This document shows, in pieces, positions 8,461 through 16,714 of a stretch of 64,000 nucleotides of DNA (position 1 is its first letter; the number at the start of each line of letters is the position of its first letter). Origin of the DNA: Nocardia fusca NBRC 14340 (lineage in GTDB: Bacteria; Actinomycetota; Actinomycetes; Mycobacteriales; Mycobacteriaceae); contig NZ_BDCU01000017.1 of assembly GCF_001618425.1 (NCBI RefSeq), positions 186,001-250,000 of the forward strand, written 5' to 3'. The notes beneath the pieces are model-generated. The model was given only the letters and a program-made list of their open reading frames with translations. It searched no databases and was not told the DNA's origin. The translations under genes and the position numbers were made by a program.

Positions 8461-10505
8461 GAATTGCTCCCGCCTACCGGATATGAACCGTCCGGCGCCG
8501 CGGCCTGCTCGGCCGCATAGCGCCCCGGGTAGGAGGTGAATTCCTCGAAACGCTGGTTGGTGTCGTGGATTCCGCTGAGCTTCTCGGCCGCCGTGAATTC
8601 CATATGGAAGGGAATGCCCGGCCGCCGGTCCTCACCGATCTTCAACAGGAACTTGCCGGTACCGGGCGGCGCGGGCCGCTGCTGGCCCGGCCTGAGTGCC
8701 TCCCCGGTCAGTGCCTGGGGGGCCGACCAGCTGGTCACCATCTCTTCCTCGGCCGCAGTGAACGGGACCGTACTGTCCAGCCGTTTGATCTCCTCGGCGG
8801 GCAGGGCGCCGAAGATCTTGGCGCGGGCCCGCTCCAGGAATCCGAGAGCCTTGGCGATGGCGGCTTCCGAACCCAGCGACTGCAGGTCCTTGATGGTGTG
8901 GCTGATCATGATCAGGGCGGTGGCGATCCCGCGCTGCAGACGGGTGAGCTCGTCGACCCGGTCGACCATGAAATCGCCCAGGCCCAGCACCTGCCACAAC
9001 TCGTCCATCACGACCTGGAAGTACCGCTGCGGGGCCATTCCGGCGTCGGTCAGCGTATGCGCGGCCTCGACTGCGGCGAATCCGTCGGCCCAGCAGGCCA
9101 GCATGACGGCGGCCTTGAGCTTCTTGTCGCCGGCGGGGATATGGGAGACATCGATGCACACCGCGACCGAATCGGTATCGATCGGCACCGAGGTCTGACC
9201 GTTGAACACCGCACCGAACGGACCCTGGGTGAGCGCGCGCAGCGAACGCCGCAGGCCGCGGATCGCCTCATGGTATTCGGTGGGGCTGTCGGCGCCGGCG
9301 TCGAGCATCATCTCCTCGCCGCCGCCGACGATGACCTCCAGCAGGTTCTCCATGATCGGCGGTTGATCCGGGGTGTAACCACTACCCGGCCGGTACAGGA
9401 TGCGCAGGGCGGTGGAGATCAGCGTCTCCTCGTAGTCGCGCACGCGCGCCCCGCGCACCAGTTCCACAAGACCCGCGATCAGCGTCACCTGCCGGGCCCG
9501 CAGATCCTGCAGTACCTGGAGCTGCAACTCGGGGTGCTCCTCCAGCCGCGGCACGATATCGCCGAGTACACCGCCGGCGAGCGGATTGAGTTTGCCGTGC
9601 CCGTAACCGAGATCGATCACCTGACCGCCGACCAGCTCCACCAGCCGCCGATAGTCGGGTTTCACATCGGCCAGCACCAGCGGGGTGATGTTCTGCGCGA
9701 CCCCGCCGAGCACGATCCGCCGGACCAGCGACGATTTACCGAAACCGTTCAGACCCAGCACGAACAGGCTGGGCGCGGTGATGAAGCTACCGCGCAGAAA
9801 CCAGTTCATCGGGTCGAAGCACACCGGGGCCCCGGTGTGCAGATGAGAACCGAGCGGTGTACCGATCAGCGGTGCGCCGGCCCCGACCGACCACGGCCAC
9901 AGCCCCGCGACCTGCGCGGTGGTGGCCCGGTACTCGACCGGGCGACCCACCACGTTCATCCGGCCGCCACCGGCCCCGGCGAACCCGCGGTCGGTCAACT
10001 GGGCGGTCTGGCGGTCGAATCCGTCCTGGTATTCCTGTTCGGCGCGCGCGGCGTAGTTGCGGCGGCGGATATCGTCGGTGCGGATCCGGAAGGTGGCCCA
10101 GGCGGCCCGGATACCCGCGCCTTCCCGGCTGACCTCCTCGAGCCGCGAGCGCGTGGCCGCGTCGAGCAGCGGCGGGCCCTGCTGCCGGCGTTTCTCGGCT
10201 CGCGCCTTCGCCCGGCGGGCCGCCTTGTCGAACTCCGGGGTGCCCATCGCCCGGTCGGCGGCCGTATCGACCCGGTTGCGGCGGGTCCGCTCTCGGGCGC
10301 CCGCCTCGCCGTCACGCCCGGTACGGGTCCGGCGATCGGCCCGCGAGCGATCAGGATCGCGCCGTTCGGCGGCGCCGGATCCGCGCTGCCCGTCCCGGTC
10401 GGCCCGGATGCGCCGTTCGTCGTCGCGGCCGGACCGCGTCCGGTCGCCGGTGGCGACCCGGGTTCTGTTGCGCTCCCGTACGGGTGGCTCGTGCTCGCGT
10501 GCCAT
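8457..10505 (-). CDS. VirB4-like T4SS ATPase
   Basis: A 682-residue cytoplasmic ATPase that would power assembly and transport by the T4SS. The first 110 residues are an unusual Arg/Asp-rich low-complexity tail. A conserved VirB4-type region follows, with Walker A GLNGFGKSS (251-259), a conserved ADVKPDYRRLVE (about 279-290) and Walker B VVMDELW (498-504). The annotation style for such genes in actinobacteria is ATP-binding protein near SCO6880. It lies 7 bases behind the SCO6880-family gene and overlaps the HTH gene by ATGA. The missing N-terminal half of a classical VirB4 may be supplied by the neighbouring SCO6880-type protein. Confidence 0.9.
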   Translation of the reverse strand: MAREHEPPVRERNRTRVATGDRTRSGRDDERRIRADRDGQRGSGAAERRDPDRSRADRRTRTGRDGEAGARERTRRNRVDTAADRAMGTPEFDKAARRAKARAEKRRQQGPPLLDAATRSRLEEVSREGAGIRAAWATFRIRTDDIRRRNYAARAEQEYQDGFDRQTAQLTDRGFAGAGGGRMNVVGRPVEYRATTAQVAGLWPWSVGAGAPLIGTPLGSHLHTGAPVCFDPMNWFLRGSFITAPSLFVLGLNGFGKSSLVRRIVLGGVAQNITPLVLADVKPDYRRLVELVGGQVIDLGYGHGKLNPLAGGVLGDIVPRLEEHPELQLQVLQDLRARQVTLIAGLVELVRGARVRDYEETLISTALRILYRPGSGYTPDQPPIMENLLEVIVGGGEEMMLDAGADSPTEYHEAIRGLRRSLRALTQGPFGAVFNGQTSVPIDTDSVAVCIDVSHIPAGDKKLKAAVMLACWADGFAAVEAAHTLTDAGMAPQRYFQVVMDELWQVLGLGDFMVDRVDELTRLQRGIATALIMISHTIKDLQSLGSEAAIAKALGFLERARAKIFGALPAEEIKRLDSTVPFTAAEEEMVTSWSAPQALTGEALRPGQQRPAPPGTGKFLLKIGEDRRPGIPFHMEFTAAEKLSGIHDTNQRFEEFTSYPGRYAAEQAAAPDGSYPVGGSNS

Positions 10506-10512
10506 CAGTCGT

Positions 10513-12003
10513 TCACCCCGCCAATGCTTTGGGAATGGTCGCGTGCTCGGGCAGGATCACCCCGCAACCGAGCGATGCCGCGAAGGCCGCCGCCTGGTAG
10601 CGGTAGCAGCGGCGGATTTTGAGCCGGGCCTGCGTGGACAGGTCGCGCGTGATCGCCTCGATCCGCGGCAGGTCACCGCGGTTCGGTTCGGTGATGGTGA
10701 CCAGGGCGCCGAACCGCGTGACACCGTGACCGCGCGCCTGCTCCTCCCGGGCCTGCTGGGTCGCGCCGACCCGCAGGGTCGCCGACGCCGACACCACACC
10801 GCGTTCGCTCTGCTGAGCGACCAGGGCGTTCTTGAAATCGTCGTCGACGATCTCGGCCGCGTCGGCCGCCGAATGCGGGCGGTACACGATGGCGATCCGC
10901 TTCCGCGGCACCTCCGGATTCGGCGCCAGCAGCCGCTGCAGCACCCGCTCGTCCACCGCACCCTCCGGGGCGGTGTCCATTTCCCAGGTCACCGACCGGC
11001 CGCCGTCGTGGATGAGGTGGTCCCATTTCTCGTCGTGCGAGACCGGCCCGGCATCGGCCCAGTCCAGGCCGTGGCCCTCGGGCTCGCCCGCGGCCACCTC
11101 GAGATCGGCCTGCGAGGCCGGGTCGTAGCTGCGCCTGATGAACGAGATCACCTCGTCGGCCGACATGGGCTGGGCACGGACCCCGGCTTCGGCGAGCGCG
11201 GCGCAGATACCCGGTAGCCGGCGGCCGATCTCGACCGCTTCCTCCGCCGGATTCTTACGCCGTTCGGCCGTGGTCGCCTTGAAGGTGATGGCGACCCGGG
11301 GCAGCAGTTGCACCCGCTCCTGCGGCAATTCGGTGGCCAGCTCATACATCACCTGCTGTGCCAGGTCCGGCGCCTCCGGCCGGGTAATGGTGGAAACCTC
11401 GGTGAGCAGCCGATTCCCGGTTTCCGGGACGGTGTCGATCACCGGTACCACGGCGACGATATCGCTGGTCTGACCGACCGAGGCGAGGAAGGTGCCCCAG
11501 GCCGAAACCCAGCGGTCGATCACCGGCTGGTCCACCGCCTCGTGCCCCTGCGGCCACGCCCGCAGCACCACCGTGTACTGCGCGAACTGCGGCAGGTGGA
11601 TCATGCCGAAGCTGTAACCGCCGGCGTCGATTCCCTCGTAGAGCTTGGAGGGCGCGAGCAACCCCGGCAGCCGGGTGAAACCACCCGGCACCCGGGAGAA
11701 CCGGCCACCGCGGTACACGTGCTCACCGCGGTTACGCGAACGCATCCAGTGGAACATCATCAATCCCGTCTCGTAGCCCGAACGCCCACCGCGTCGCATG
11801 ACCAGGGGCGCCATGATCACCACACCGACCCCGCCGACGACGGCGCCCCACTGGAAACCGCCGATCATGGCGGTGAGCAGCGCGGTGATCACCACCACGA
11901 AGCCGAGCACGGTCTCTTCCCACCGCAGCCCGAAAAGTCCGGCGCTGCGGGGTTTCTGCCACAGACCGTACGAGCGGCGTTCGTAGATTTCGGTGCTGGT
12001 CAT
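10513..12003 (-). CDS. SCO6880-family T4SS membrane protein
   Basis: A 496-residue protein of the SCO6880 family, found in actinobacterial conjugative elements beside VirB4 genes. The N-terminus has the family signature YERRSYGLWQKPRSAGLFGL, then two close membrane helices (about 31-49 and 52-68) like PrgI/VirB3, and a large cytoplasmic domain resembling the N-terminal part of VirB4. It probably anchors the VirB4-like ATPase to the membrane. ATG at 12003 overlaps the stop of the VirB6-like gene (ATGA), placing it firmly in the operon. Confidence 0.9.
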   Translation of the reverse strand: MTSTEIYERRSYGLWQKPRSAGLFGLRWEETVLGFVVVITALLTAMIGGFQWGAVVGGVGVVIMAPLVMRRGGRSGYETGLMMFHWMRSRNRGEHVYRGGRFSRVPGGFTRLPGLLAPSKLYEGIDAGGYSFGMIHLPQFAQYTVVLRAWPQGHEAVDQPVIDRWVSAWGTFLASVGQTSDIVAVVPVIDTVPETGNRLLTEVSTITRPEAPDLAQQVMYELATELPQERVQLLPRVAITFKATTAERRKNPAEEAVEIGRRLPGICAALAEAGVRAQPMSADEVISFIRRSYDPASQADLEVAAGEPEGHGLDWADAGPVSHDEKWDHLIHDGGRSVTWEMDTAPEGAVDERVLQRLLAPNPEVPRKRIAIVYRPHSAADAAEIVDDDFKNALVAQQSERGVVSASATLRVGATQQAREEQARGHGVTRFGALVTITEPNRGDLPRIEAITRDLSTQARLKIRRCYRYQAAAFAASLGCGVILPEHATIPKALAG

Positions 12004-13574
12004 CGTGGGATGGTGCTCCTACCGAGGTCGGGGGAACGGTTGGTCCAGCGGTCGCCCGCGACATCACCCATGGCCTGGTCCGCGCGGGTCATCCCGGCGG
12101 TCGCGGCACGGGTTGCGCCCATCCTGTTGGCCACTCGGGACGCACCGGACGGTACACCGCCCGGGGACCCACTCGACCGAGGTCCCTGTCCGCCGGCCGG
12201 CGCGCCGCCGCCTCCACCACCGCGCGGTGGGGGCATCGGGCGGGGCGCACCACCACCGCGGCCACCGCCGGGCGGCGGCGGACCGGCCGCGCCGCCCACA
12301 TAGCCGGCGCGACCGGGCGCCGCGGCGCCCTTCGCGCCGACCGCCTTGGTACCCATGGCGCCCAGACCGGCTGCCGCGATCAGGGTTCCACCGGTCGCGG
12401 TGAGACCCGAACCGCCGCTGCCGACAATGGCGACCGCCGGCGTGACCAGCCGCATGAGCGCGGGCAGCACGAACGCGACACTGCACAGCAGCACGATGGC
12501 CACCAGCATGCGCTGGGCTTCCTCGGCCTCGGGCAGTCCGCCCGCCGGGGTCATCTCGTCCACGTGCCCGGCAGTGGTGAACGCGATCATGTACACGATC
12601 GCCGCCACCGGTTTCCACAGCATGAAGGCGATGATCCAGCCGACCAGTTTCTGATACGACTGCTTACCGGTGCTCATCCCGGAGGCGGCGGCCGCCAGCG
12701 GCAGCACACCGGCCGCGATCACCAGCAGGCCCTGCCGGACGATGGCGAGCACGATCTGGGCCAGCGCACCGAGCAGTCCGACTATCGCGATGATGAGGAC
12801 GAGGCCGGGTGAGAAAGCTTGCAGCTTACTGGTTTTCACCATCAGCTCGGCCATGTTGCGGGCATTGCCGTCGGTGGAGTCCTGGATGATCCATTCGGCG
12901 AAGCGGTCCGAGGCCACGGTGCCGGCCACGATCACCGCGCCCAGCATCCAGGAACTGAACACCACCCGGGTGAACATCCGGAACGATTCGGCCGCCTCCT
13001 GCATCGCACCGCCGCGTCTGGCCTCGGCCAATCTGAGACCCGTGATGATGATGGAGGCCATCAACAGCAGTATCTGCACCTGATACGTGTAGTCGTTGAT
13101 CTTGGTGAAGAGCGAACCGGAATCGCTGGCCACCTCGTTGGGCACCTTCATCCAGAAGGTCAGCGCCAGGATGATGGCTTCGCCCAGACCGTTCATCAGC
13201 GAATCGACCACTTTGCCGAAGGTCGAATCCCACGCCTTGTCCTTGACCGCGGTGGCCGCTTCACCGGGATGGGTGGCGGCATTGCCCGCCTTGCACACCG
13301 CCGCGGCGGCGTCGCCGAGCGAGATCCCGGGAATGCCGAGCTCGTCCAGGGCATCGTGTATCTCGTTACAGGTCTCGTCGAACCCGTAGGACTGACCGTA
13401 GGCCACCACCGGCGTCGCCATCGACACGGTGAAGATCACCGCGAGGATCGTGACGAGCCGTCTGGCCAGTGACACCCGGTACGAGACCGCGGGAGTTCGT
13501 TCCCCGCGCTCGGACGGGCGGTCTGCGCGCACTACCTGAGCTTCCACATTCCGTCCCAACATCGGAATCACCAT
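12000..13574 (-). CDS. VirB6/TrbL-like polytopic channel protein
   Basis: A 524-residue inner-membrane protein of VirB6/TrbL type. An N-terminal hydrophobic segment ending VVAYG-QS (about 38-61) looks like a signal sequence; at least five further membrane helices follow between about 135 and 400 (for example ILLLMASIIITGL and LVLIIAIVGLLGALAQIVLAIV). The last 100 residues are Gly/Pro-rich (PPPPGGGRGGG), as in actinobacterial TrbL-like proteins. Either ATG 13574 or GTG 13571 may start it; both overlap the stop of the preceding gene. Low overall conservation is normal for this family, so the call rests on topology and context. Confidence 0.85.
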   Translation of the reverse strand: MVIPMLGRNVEAQVVRADRPSERGERTPAVSYRVSLARRLVTILAVIFTVSMATPVVAYGQSYGFDETCNEIHDALDELGIPGISLGDAAAAVCKAGNAATHPGEAATAVKDKAWDSTFGKVVDSLMNGLGEAIILALTFWMKVPNEVASDSGSLFTKINDYTYQVQILLLMASIIITGLRLAEARRGGAMQEAAESFRMFTRVVFSSWMLGAVIVAGTVASDRFAEWIIQDSTDGNARNMAELMVKTSKLQAFSPGLVLIIAIVGLLGALAQIVLAIVRQGLLVIAAGVLPLAAAASGMSTGKQSYQKLVGWIIAFMLWKPVAAIVYMIAFTTAGHVDEMTPAGGLPEAEEAQRMLVAIVLLCSVAFVLPALMRLVTPAVAIVGSGGSGLTATGGTLIAAAGLGAMGTKAVGAKGAAAPGRAGYVGGAAGPPPPGGGRGGGAPRPMPPPRGGGGGGAPAGGQGPRSSGSPGGVPSGASRVANRMGATRAATAGMTRADQAMGDVAGDRWTNRSPDLGRSTIPR

Positions 13575-14374
13575 CGAGTCCACCCCTCGAGCGATTCGAC
13601 ATACTCGGTCTGTGTGTTCGGCGAGGTGGTCGGCTTGAGCCGCCAATCCCCCGCGTCCCACACCATGATCAGTCGCAACGTCACCCACACCGGCTTCGCG
13701 TCGAGCGCCGGAGCACGCAGCGCCAACCGCACGATCGCCATATCGTCCGCGTAGTCGTCGATCTTGAACGCGTCGGACGCGACGAGGTACCGGGTCACCG
13801 ATTCGGGCTGCTGTTCGGGCAGCCGATCCGCTTCCAGTGCCTTGTCGTAGGCCGCGATCTGCTGCGCCGAAACCCGCACCTGCCGTACATAGAGATCACG
13901 GTCCGCCGGCCGGGCGTTCAGCCGGTAGGTGATCTGGGCCGCGGCCAGCGCGGCGCCCTGCGGGGTGTGCGAGTACCCCACGGCCAGTCCGTCCTCGATC
14001 CGGTTCGGACCGTCGGAACTCGAGAACGGCACCGAGGCCCCGTACACCCGCTGCCAGCCGCGGGGATCGGTGGTGCCCGCCGGCGCGGCGGTCAGCCAAT
14101 CGGGGTCCGTCGGCTTGCGTTGCGGGGACGGGTCCTGTGGAAGGACCTGCCCCGCAGGGTTGTTGGGGATATCGATGCGCCGGTTGAACACATCCACCTC
14201 CGGATCGGCGAATCCCTCGCCCACCGCGGCCGGGGGCGGCGGCGCCGAGACGGGTTCGTCGTCGCGGCCCGTCCACATGACGACGCCGACCACCACGATC
14301 AGCGCCAGTACCGCCGCGGAGGCGATGACTCCGAAGGAGACACGGTCACGCTGATAGGTCTCCTTCCCGCTCAC
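13568..14374 (-). CDS. VirB8/TcpC-like conjugal transfer protein
   Basis: A 268-residue bitopic protein: short cytoplasmic tail, one membrane helix (about 14-34), then an extracytoplasmic domain. Sequence features such as GYSHTPQGAALAAAQITYRL and a terminal WRL segment resemble the TcpC/VirB8 NTF2-like fold of Gram-positive conjugation proteins. It shares pattern with the next upstream lipoprotein (TPxGAxxAA), so the two look like distant paralogues. The GTG start at 14374 overlaps that lipoprotein's stop (GTGA). Probably a structural part of the trans-envelope channel. Confidence 0.85.
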   Translation of the reverse strand: MSGKETYQRDRVSFGVIASAAVLALIVVVGVVMWTGRDDEPVSAPPPPAAVGEGFADPEVDVFNRRIDIPNNPAGQVLPQDPSPQRKPTDPDWLTAAPAGTTDPRGWQRVYGASVPFSSSDGPNRIEDGLAVGYSHTPQGAALAAAQITYRLNARPADRDLYVRQVRVSAQQIAAYDKALEADRLPEQQPESVTRYLVASDAFKIDDYADDMAIVRLALRAPALDAKPVWVTLRLIMVWDAGDWRLKPTTSPNTQTEYVESLEGWTRW

Positions 14375-15021
14375 TTGGGCGCCTCCACTTTCACAGTGTC
14401 ACTGGGTAATTCGGTCACAGGGTCGATCGGTCGCGTGGTCGATTCCGGATCCGGCAGCCGTAACCTCCAATCCCGGGCGAACCACTCCACCGTCGTGTGG
14501 TTCACCGCTCTCGAACTGTCCGAGTACTCGCTGTACACATCCACCGCGGCGCGCTGGTCGCTGTACTCGGTGATCCGGTACCCCAGCAGCCGTGGCGCGT
14601 AGACCGGATCCGCGGGGCCACTGATGGACAACTGCACCCGGTTCACCGCCCATTCGTCCTTCGCCGGGCCCGGAACCACTTCCCGGGCAACAATATTCGA
14701 CCACTGTCCGTCGTCGGCGATCGCCAGGCGCACGGCGTGCACCATGGCGGCCACCCCGGCACCGGCGGGTGTCTGCTCGAAACCCGTTGCGGCACCGTCG
14801 GTTTGAGCCGTCGGACCCTGATCGCTATGCGGTAACGATACGCCCTGGAACGGCACCCAGCGCACATTCGTCGGGGGGGCCGAAAGATCGGGCGGTGCCG
14901 CGGCGTCCCCGCCGCCACAGCCCACGACGCCGGCCAGCAGCAGCGCGGACAGCACAGGGGCAGCCCTGAGGACATACGGCCGGCCGGACCGGCGCGGGGC
15001 CGGAATCACGGTCGATTTCAT
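14371..15021 (-). CDS. VirB8/TcpC-like lipoprotein
   Basis: A 216-residue predicted lipoprotein with lipobox GVVG-C (C35). The mature domain carries GFEQTPAGAGVAAMVHAVRL and a C-terminal RDWRLRLPD, the same layout as the adjacent 268-residue protein, and fits a TcpC/VirB8-type NTF2-like fold. Lipid anchoring would place it outside the membrane as a partner of the bitopic paralogue. ATG at 15021; the stop overlaps the next start. Confidence 0.85.
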   Translation of the reverse strand: MKSTVIPAPRRSGRPYVLRAAPVLSALLLAGVVGCGGGDAAAPPDLSAPPTNVRWVPFQGVSLPHSDQGPTAQTDGAATGFEQTPAGAGVAAMVHAVRLAIADDGQWSNIVAREVVPGPAKDEWAVNRVQLSISGPADPVYAPRLLGYRITEYSDQRAAVDVYSEYSDSSRAVNHTTVEWFARDWRLRLPDPESTTRPIDPVTELPSDTVKVEAPK

Positions 15022-15052
15022 GCGCAGGTCGTTCTCCTCGCCTCGCCCCGGA

Positions 15053-15322
15053 TCATCCGGGCAGGAACGCCAGGGCGATGCCGGAGGCGCCGCTGGCCAC
15101 GATCGCGCCGAGCAGGCTCATGAGCACCCCGTGCGAGGCGTCGTTCATCGCCAGATCGCCTTTGAACGTCAGCCACAGCTTTCCGGCCGAAACGATCATC
15201 CACGCCAGACAGCCCATGAGAACGAACCAGAGCAGCCAGTTCAGCAGCTGCATCAACGGTTCCAACACTTCGGCCGGCATCTGCTTGTACGCCAGAACAC
15301 CGGCCGCCCCGACCAGATCCAT
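15053..15322 (-). CDS. Small two-helix membrane protein (second of a pair)
   Basis: An 89-residue protein with two predicted membrane helices (about 28-48 and 65-86) joined by a basic loop (KLWLTFKGD). It resembles the gene just upstream in size and pattern (LLWFVLMGCLAWMIVSAGK against LTWFVLLSGICGIIYAGGK). The layout is that of VirB2/TrbC-like pilin subunits or PrgI-type small T4SS proteins. No obvious signal peptide cleavage motif is seen, so the pilin idea is tentative. Confidence 0.8.
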   Translation of the reverse strand: MDLVGAAGVLAYKQMPAEVLEPLMQLLNWLLWFVLMGCLAWMIVSAGKLWLTFKGDLAMNDASHGVLMSLLGAIVASGASGIALAFLPG

Positions 15323-15329
15323 TACAACC

Positions 15330-15629
15330 TCACGTTCCGATGACGGCGTTCATGATCGTGCCGGCACTGGTCGCGACCACGCCGCCGATCATCGCTCCGG
15401 CCACCATCTTCGGTGACTCCAGTCCACCGCCGGTCCATTTCTCCCACGCGAACTTGCCGCCCGCGTAGATGATGCCGCAGATCCCGGACAGCAGGACGAA
15501 CCAGGTGAGGTAGCGCACCAGCTGCAGGATCTTCTCCGACCCGGGCGGAGCCTCGGGCGTCGGATTGCCCACCTGAGCCACCACAACGGTGTCGTAGGCC
15601 TGGTGAACGGCGAGAAGTACGGTGCTCAT
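15330..15629 (-). CDS. Small two-helix membrane protein (first of a pair)
   Basis: A 99-residue protein with two membrane helices (about 37-58 and 76-97). The second helix is Gly/Ala-rich (GAMIGGVVATSAGT), as in VirB2/TrbC pilins. ATG at 15629 is chosen because AAAGG lies upstream and it gives a compact N-terminus; an in-frame upstream ATG is less likely. Its stop is 7 bases from the second small gene. Candidate major or minor pilus-like subunit of the T4SS. Confidence 0.82.
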   Translation of the reverse strand: MSTVLLAVHQAYDTVVVAQVGNPTPEAPPGSEKILQLVRYLTWFVLLSGICGIIYAGGKFAWEKWTGGGLESPKMVAGAMIGGVVATSAGTIMNAVIGT

Positions 15630-15725
15630 CGGGTGCCTTTCTCGATAGCTGAGGTGCAACATTCGGTCCGCGCGAGCGCGGGGAGCACGACACGGAATAC
15701 GTGCTCGACGGCGGCGATCACGGCA

Positions 15726-16391
15726 TCACTCCTCTACGAATCTCGATCGGCCCCGAGTGGGGGCGGCCTCCGATTCCTCCAGCGCGGCCCGGGCGGCCGC
15801 GACGATTTCCGAACCGAGTTCCCTGATGTCCAGGGGAACCTCGTCGAGTGGGTCGATCCGGCGGCGGCGCTGCGGCGAGGTCGCGACTCCCGGCGTCCAC
15901 ACCGGCAATTTCTCCGGTTCGACCAGCGTCCACTCCTCGTACCAGGGCACCTGCCAGACCTGTCCGGCCAGTGAGGCGACCACATCGCGGTAGCGCCGGA
16001 TCTCCGGCGCCATCCGGCCCGGACGCGCCGCCACCGTGATGAGGCCGAGAACCTGGCTGGGCCCGGCGAACCCCGAGTGGTGCTGGCGCAGCAGATCGTG
16101 CGCATGGGTCAGTCCGGCGATGGTCTCCCGCGCCACCAGCACGACGAACGGCGATTCCCGTTCGAAGACACCGGGCCAGCGCCGGCCCGAATCCGCGGCC
16201 GGCGCCAGGACATGGGCCAGCGAACTGGCGCCGGCGCCGCCGTGGACGCCCAGCAGCCACACCAGCGGCGCACGACCGGCGCCCGGAACAGGACGGTCCC
16301 AGACCGCGGCGCGACGTGATTCCGGCGGTGGTACCACTCCGGCCACAGCGTTACGGTCAGGTCGACGAGGAAGATTCATAGCAAGGGACAT
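15726..16391 (-). CDS. Atypical P-loop protein of T4SS operon
   Basis: A 221-residue soluble protein with a P-loop-like segment LLGVHGGAGASSLA (about 44-57). It has the GG-x-G-x-[ST]-[ST] spacing of MinD/ParA/CpaE proteins but lacks both the signature and the catalytic lysine, like the TadZ/CpaE and Ssd subfamily. The following VVLVARETIAGL stretch fits the next strand of that fold. The ATG at 16391 follows GGGAGG, a ribosome site that is repeated upstream in the tandem units at 16376-16714. A positioning or assembly role for the secretion apparatus is inferred from TadZ analogy. Confidence 0.8.
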   Translation of the reverse strand: MSLAMNLPRRPDRNAVAGVVPPPESRRAAVWDRPVPGAGRAPLVWLLGVHGGAGASSLAHVLAPAADSGRRWPGVFERESPFVVLVARETIAGLTHAHDLLRQHHSGFAGPSQVLGLITVAARPGRMAPEIRRYRDVVASLAGQVWQVPWYEEWTLVEPEKLPVWTPGVATSPQRRRRIDPLDEVPLDIRELGSEIVAAARAALEESEAAPTRGRSRFVEE

Positions 16392-16714
16392 AATGCCTCC
16401 CTCGAAGGCGCTACCTGTAGTCCGCGGAGCCCGGAGCCAAGGCGGAGGGGTCGCATCATGATGCCTCCCTCCGCGTTCCGGATGGCCTGCGGAGTCACCG
16501 AAGGGGCAGAGACCGCATGATCCCGCCCGCAGGACGCGACACACGGTCCGCGACGGCCGGATCCTTGACGGAAGGATCGCAACACCATGCCTCCCCCCGA
16601 GAAGTTCCGGACGGCCCGCGGAGTCAACGAAGGCGCAGCGACCCCATGATCCCGCCCGCGGGACGCAACACACGGTCCGCGACGGCCGGATCCTTGACGA
16701 AGGGATCGCATCAT
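16376..16714 (-). repeat. Tandem 126/129-bp repeats, each with ribosome site and ATG
   Basis: Between the two P-loop genes lie two near-complete direct repeats and one decayed partial copy. Equivalent ATG codons sit at 16714, 16588 and 16459 (spacing 126 and 129), and the start of the next gene at 16391 carries the same GGGAGGCAT-x-ATG context. Because both spacings are multiples of three, one 112-codon frame (16714 to 16376) runs through all units, starting with an ATGA overlap on the upstream gene's stop. Differences between copies are spread over all codon positions and are mostly non-synonymous, so protein coding is doubtful; repeated duplication of a gene-start segment is more likely. 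Confidence 0.75.

Noticed and set aside
8565..10622. 685-codon plus-strand frame opposite the VirB4-like gene
   Set aside because: Composition typical of antisense reading of GC-rich genes and no recognisable domain.
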